A stretch of 32,059 nt of DNA from Candidatus Iainarchaeum sp. (lineage in GTDB: Archaea > Iainarchaeota > Iainarchaeia > Iainarchaeales > GCA-2688035), in assembly GCA_020053055.1 (NCBI GenBank), contig JAGVNX010000070.1, forward strand, positions 1-32,059, written 5' to 3'. Both the position numbers and the translations under genes were made by a program. This document shows, one piece after another, positions 30,101 to 32,059 of this stretch (position 1 is the first letter of the stretch; each line of letters starts with the position of its first letter). The notes below the pieces were generated by a model. The model did not search any database. It was not told the DNA's origin and was given only the letters and a program-made list of their open reading frames with translations.

Positions 30101-32059
30101 TTCCCCGGGAACAAAACTTGTTTTCACAGCTGAAAAAACAGGTTTTTTTGCAGACCCTGTTGAAAAAGAAATTGGCTCTGCAACAATTTCCTTTGACCCG
30201 CCTGCATTAAATGCAGAACTTGACACGAGAAATGCCACTGAAGCATTGTTTGACGAAAAAATCAAAAATGAAACCGGCGCGGATTTTGCAATTGATTCGA
30301 TTTTAATGACGGGCAAAATCGCAAAAATCCTTGACACAAGCGCAATGATGAATTATTCTGAAAATTTTAAAGGCCAAAAAATAAAAGCCCTTGATACGAC
30401 AGAATTTGAAAAATTGTTTTTGGTAAGATTAAGGGCGGAAGCCGCAAAAGAACTGGCGCAAAACCTGCAGATTGACGGAAACTTTTGGATTGCGCTTATT
30501 GAACAAAAAACCAAAAACAAATTTGATTTCCAGGTTCCGCTGAGATTGGGAATAACAATTGCCGAGCTTCCGAAAGAAGCCTGCATTTCCATTTCAAAAG
30601 GGGACTGGGAAGCATCCACGCAGGGAAACGCAGCAATTCTTGAATTTGAAGTGCAGAACAACTGCGAAGCAGACGGCCAGGCTCTTGCGCTTGAAAATCT
30701 GATGGCAAGGATTGTCTGGAGTTCTTCCCAAAACGGGACAGTGGAATTGTCTTTAACAGACTCTGAAACAGGCGAAACAAACACTGAAACTCTTGCAATG
30801 AACTGGAGCAGATTATTCGGAAGAATACGGCCAGGAGCTTCTTTTGCAGGATTTTTGACATTCACTCCGAAACAGGGTTCCCTGGGAAAAGACGCGCAGT
30901 TTGCAGTTGAAATAGACGGGCAAATGCTAAGTTCCGGCGGATTAAAATTTGTCGGAGCAACCCCAAAACAAATCAATTCAACAATCAAAATAATCAATTT
31001 GGAACAATGCATCCAGTCAAAAGAAGCAGAAGAATTATTGAAAATTGCTGCAGGAACAAAAGAAGTGAAGTTTTCGCTTGATTCAAGCAATTGCGGGGCA
31101 ACAGAAATTGAAATCTCCCTCTGCAGGGAAGACTCGGGAAAATGCGCGGGAGGCGCAGAAGGCAGCATTCAATTAAGCAAAACAGAATTCACTTTGACTC
31201 CTGACAAGCCAAAAATTGAAATCACTGTTTATAGCGGAGAAATTCCAGGAATGTATGGCATAACATTGGAAGCAAAAGTTCCCGGAAAAAGCTGGCAAAC
31301 AGTCAGGACAATTGATTTGTTGGTAGAACCCGACGAAGACAATATTTTTTCGCTTGACAAATATTCTTTTGTAATAAAAGGGATAGGAAGCAAGGATTCT
31401 GCAACCTTGTCCAGCAAGAATGTAGTGGAAACAGTTACAATTGATGCAAGCGCCTGCGACTGGACAGAAGGCTATGAAAACGGCAAAGACAAAAGCAACA
31501 ACAATATGCTGTTGCCATTGGCAGCAATGCCGTTAATGATGGGAGTTCTGCCGCCAATGATGAGTGCAATGAACAATTCGACAGAAGGAATAGTAAAAGC
31601 GCAGGAAGAGCCGACAGCAAAAATTTCTCTTGGTTCAACACAAAAAGCATTGGCAGATGCAAAGAAAGCAAACACGGATATTGGAAAAATTAAAAAAACC
31701 GTTGTGGACGATTGGGGCAAAAACTTTGGAAAACCAGGTGAAAAAGAACTTGGGGCTGTTGAAGAAGCACGAAAACAATTGGACGAATTAAACAAGCTGA
31801 TAGTCGGAGATTCGGAAGAGGGAACATTGCCTCTTGGAAATCTTTTGACAATTATGGAAAGCGAATGCCCATCGGACGGCTGTGCTGCACTTGTAACTGC
31901 TCTTCTGAAGAAAAAAACTGCTTTGCAAAAATCCATAGGAAATGCAAAGGAAAAAATGGATGATTGCACTGACGGCGCTGGTTCTGACTTTGGAAAAGCA
32001 ATTGAGTCAGCCAACAATGCTGAAAACGCTTCTGCAACAGCCCTTGGAGATGCAGCAAA
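27150..32059 (+). CDS. giant N-terminally anchored surface protein (partial)
   Basis: The frame is open from ATG 27150 to the window edge, at least 1636 codons with no stop. It is absent from the ORF track because it does not end here. The N terminus MALEFLKDAYYSLEDKIGKK precedes one membrane helix (about 21-45), so the rest is outside the cell. At least six modules of Ig-like or carboxypeptidase-regulatory-like type follow. Each starts with a strand such as TIDLRVLDSSGAALEGIVV, RIIKVTVLDKQSSARILNAK or RIIRVKVLDEDGKNVEGAKV, and most carry a TDxxG turn. Residue 1453 begins a Met/Pro-rich hydrophobic stretch (MLLPLAAMPLMMGVLPPMMS), then a charged helical part. Scattered Cys pairs are present. 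A role as adhesin, stalk or cell-contact protein is inferred. Confidence 0.85.
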   Translation, partial: MALEFLKDAYYSLEDKIGKKGVIGIIVVVIAIIVAGFFLLQGLPVSEMKTIDLRVLDSSGAALEGIVVKYTVNEIAGEKTSDADGTVSFEAPLNASVLVEISTQTILGTKFEEHAESFTVSDNVSKEISLQLASATAIEKTIIFKGTNNARIMGKLIAIKLSCANGFEMVPDTAVDSDKDGVIRVMQPQECDVLTAIVTGPAEFKQATIKIDAEPKTALLEPVTIDLPKGGLRIMVKNQGLELVTGTSFTVTITKPDGSPVDEKDTGAYGEAIFADIPVGTYNASISNYSNEYGLAFLSGLNVTAGQTKEADAAVSKNIKRIIKVTVLDKQSSARILNAKVQLIDSYENVIAEGNTSEDANTVFFPLIESEAFTVFVSQDEYIYERVELKETDSDVTVKLEKLTPENSRIIRVKVLDEDGKNVEGAKVALRAFDGGVLATPYKSTDYNGIAIFSGLKQEKYYAYASREPVAFADNKDSAAEPSLRGITDFTVELVIGNAVLKLSAANSDGEAITEVEAEIFSADGKSLGKIPLPQGSADYTIKADNKVYIVFEHPDYAKVRTLPEQLWPDRDFEFNVTMVPKAISGSLKVENEGIFAKNGEKTTLFNAGEKYLAVFKVTVPENSFFGTLGLHFRVGDEKLFDNDPLAVVEGIAGNASAIIKGLAFSAPMGYEEDSKNLSEGDAKWINISIANADSGIYYFGVWFRVKKTTLPSTLLTMHYRAWGIDSSNGYARAPADDELGNSENTQQKQALYAKTIDNLRFYEGDAPNCEEEFCYSGEWCYDNIEKLYLNTPYEGIILADYNCHFSITNNSDKAFENSEISIKNYTGDESKGELKFKSYIIEDAGSKKTSSFNAELDQIEKISLGKFLKGTSVSGNLLFKTMKIGPGKIYLYIIADGRKVFEKTIDFKINSNKKMEIAIEPETIPSFAETIIKATVTYKKDSGETQIEGAKVSLAKSNPDKTKNVFIATTNSSGIAEFILPASSPGTKLVFTAEKTGFFADPVEKEIGSATISFDPPALNAELDTRNATEALFDEKIKNETGADFAIDSILMTGKIAKILDTSAMMNYSENFKGQKIKALDTTEFEKLFLVRLRAEAAKELAQNLQIDGNFWIALIEQKTKNKFDFQVPLRLGITIAELPKEACISISKGDWEASTQGNAAILEFEVQNNCEADGQALALENLMARIVWSSSQNGTVELSLTDSETGETNTETLAMNWSRLFGRIRPGASFAGFLTFTPKQGSLGKDAQFAVEIDGQMLSSGGLKFVGATPKQINSTIKIINLEQCIQSKEAEELLKIAAGTKEVKFSLDSSNCGATEIEISLCREDSGKCAGGAEGSIQLSKTEFTLTPDKPKIEITVYSGEIPGMYGITLEAKVPGKSWQTVRTIDLLVEPDEDNIFSLDKYSFVIKGIGSKDSATLSSKNVVETVTIDASACDWTEGYENGKDKSNNNMLLPLAAMPLMMGVLPPMMSAMNNSTEGIVKAQEEPTAKISLGSTQKALADAKKANTDIGKIKKTVVDDWGKNFGKPGEKELGAVEEARKQLDELNKLIVGDSEEGTLPLGNLLTIMESECPSDGCAALVTALLKKKTALQKSIGNAKEKMDDCTDGAGSDFGKAIESANNAENASATALGDAA

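Noticed and set aside
27179-32058. Long minus-strand ORFs (194, 271, 181 and others)
   Set aside because: They lie antisense to the giant plus-strand frame, have no domain-like sequence and no ribosome sites; they are shadows.

Overview
The window looks like archaeal chromosome, probably from a DPANN-type lineage. The phylum cannot be fixed from sequence alone. The evidence is an A+T-rich composition, TATA-like boxes about 25-30 bases ahead of many start codons (so apparently leaderless mRNAs), a fused alpha-beta ADP-forming acetyl-CoA synthetase, PRC-barrel, PCC and HTH proteins of archaeal style, and many small Cys-lipobox lipoproteins. No rRNA, tRNA or CRISPR array was found.

Layout. (1) 0.25-2.5 kb: a radical SAM/methyltransferase pair with overlapping ends. 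(2) 2.5-5.1 kb is an accessory patch. It holds a PIN-domain gene that has lost its start, a complete IS200-type element (tnpA only), a lipoprotein signal-peptide stub on the other side of the element, a possible DDE transposase remnant, and a hicBA toxin-antitoxin pair framed by short inverted and direct repeats. (3) 5.1-8.8 kb: an aldo/keto reductase, then a two-gene operon joining a soluble PRC-barrel/MgtE-N/CBS protein to an NRAMP-like transporter with non-canonical metal-site motifs, probably a Mg2+ uptake or sensing pair. (4) 9.1-10.2 kb: a second hicBA pair and a relBE-like pair, with hicBA bracketed by two 57-base direct repeats. (5) 10.2-16.3 kb: small lipoproteins, a PCC-domain protein, the ADP-forming acetyl-CoA synthetase (ATP from acetyl-CoA, suggesting fermentation), an arrestin-fold protein, a Cys-rich lipoprotein and a GIDE-like membrane protein. 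(6) 16.3-21 kb: a copper/soft-metal and thiol cluster of ArsR regulator, membrane CPHC thioredoxin, membrane-anchored winged-helix regulator, HMA-tailed membrane protein and CopA ATPase, ending tail-to-tail with a PP-loop tRNA-thiolation-like enzyme. (7) 22-32 kb: surface proteins. These are a 1138-residue protein with two Kazal-like domains and tandem beta modules, a short lipoprotein sharing one of its Cys motifs, two small unknowns, and a giant N-terminally anchored protein open for at least 1636 codons to the window edge. The supplied ORF track misses the giant protein because it has no stop inside the window.

The points most worth a second look are the MgtE-N/NRAMP pair, the giant surface protein, the repeat-bracketed hicBA cassettes, the IS200 insertion that separates two broken genes, the thioredoxin/membrane-HTH/copper cluster, and a dispersed palindromic repeat found both in the leader of the Mg2+ operon and in the copper cluster.
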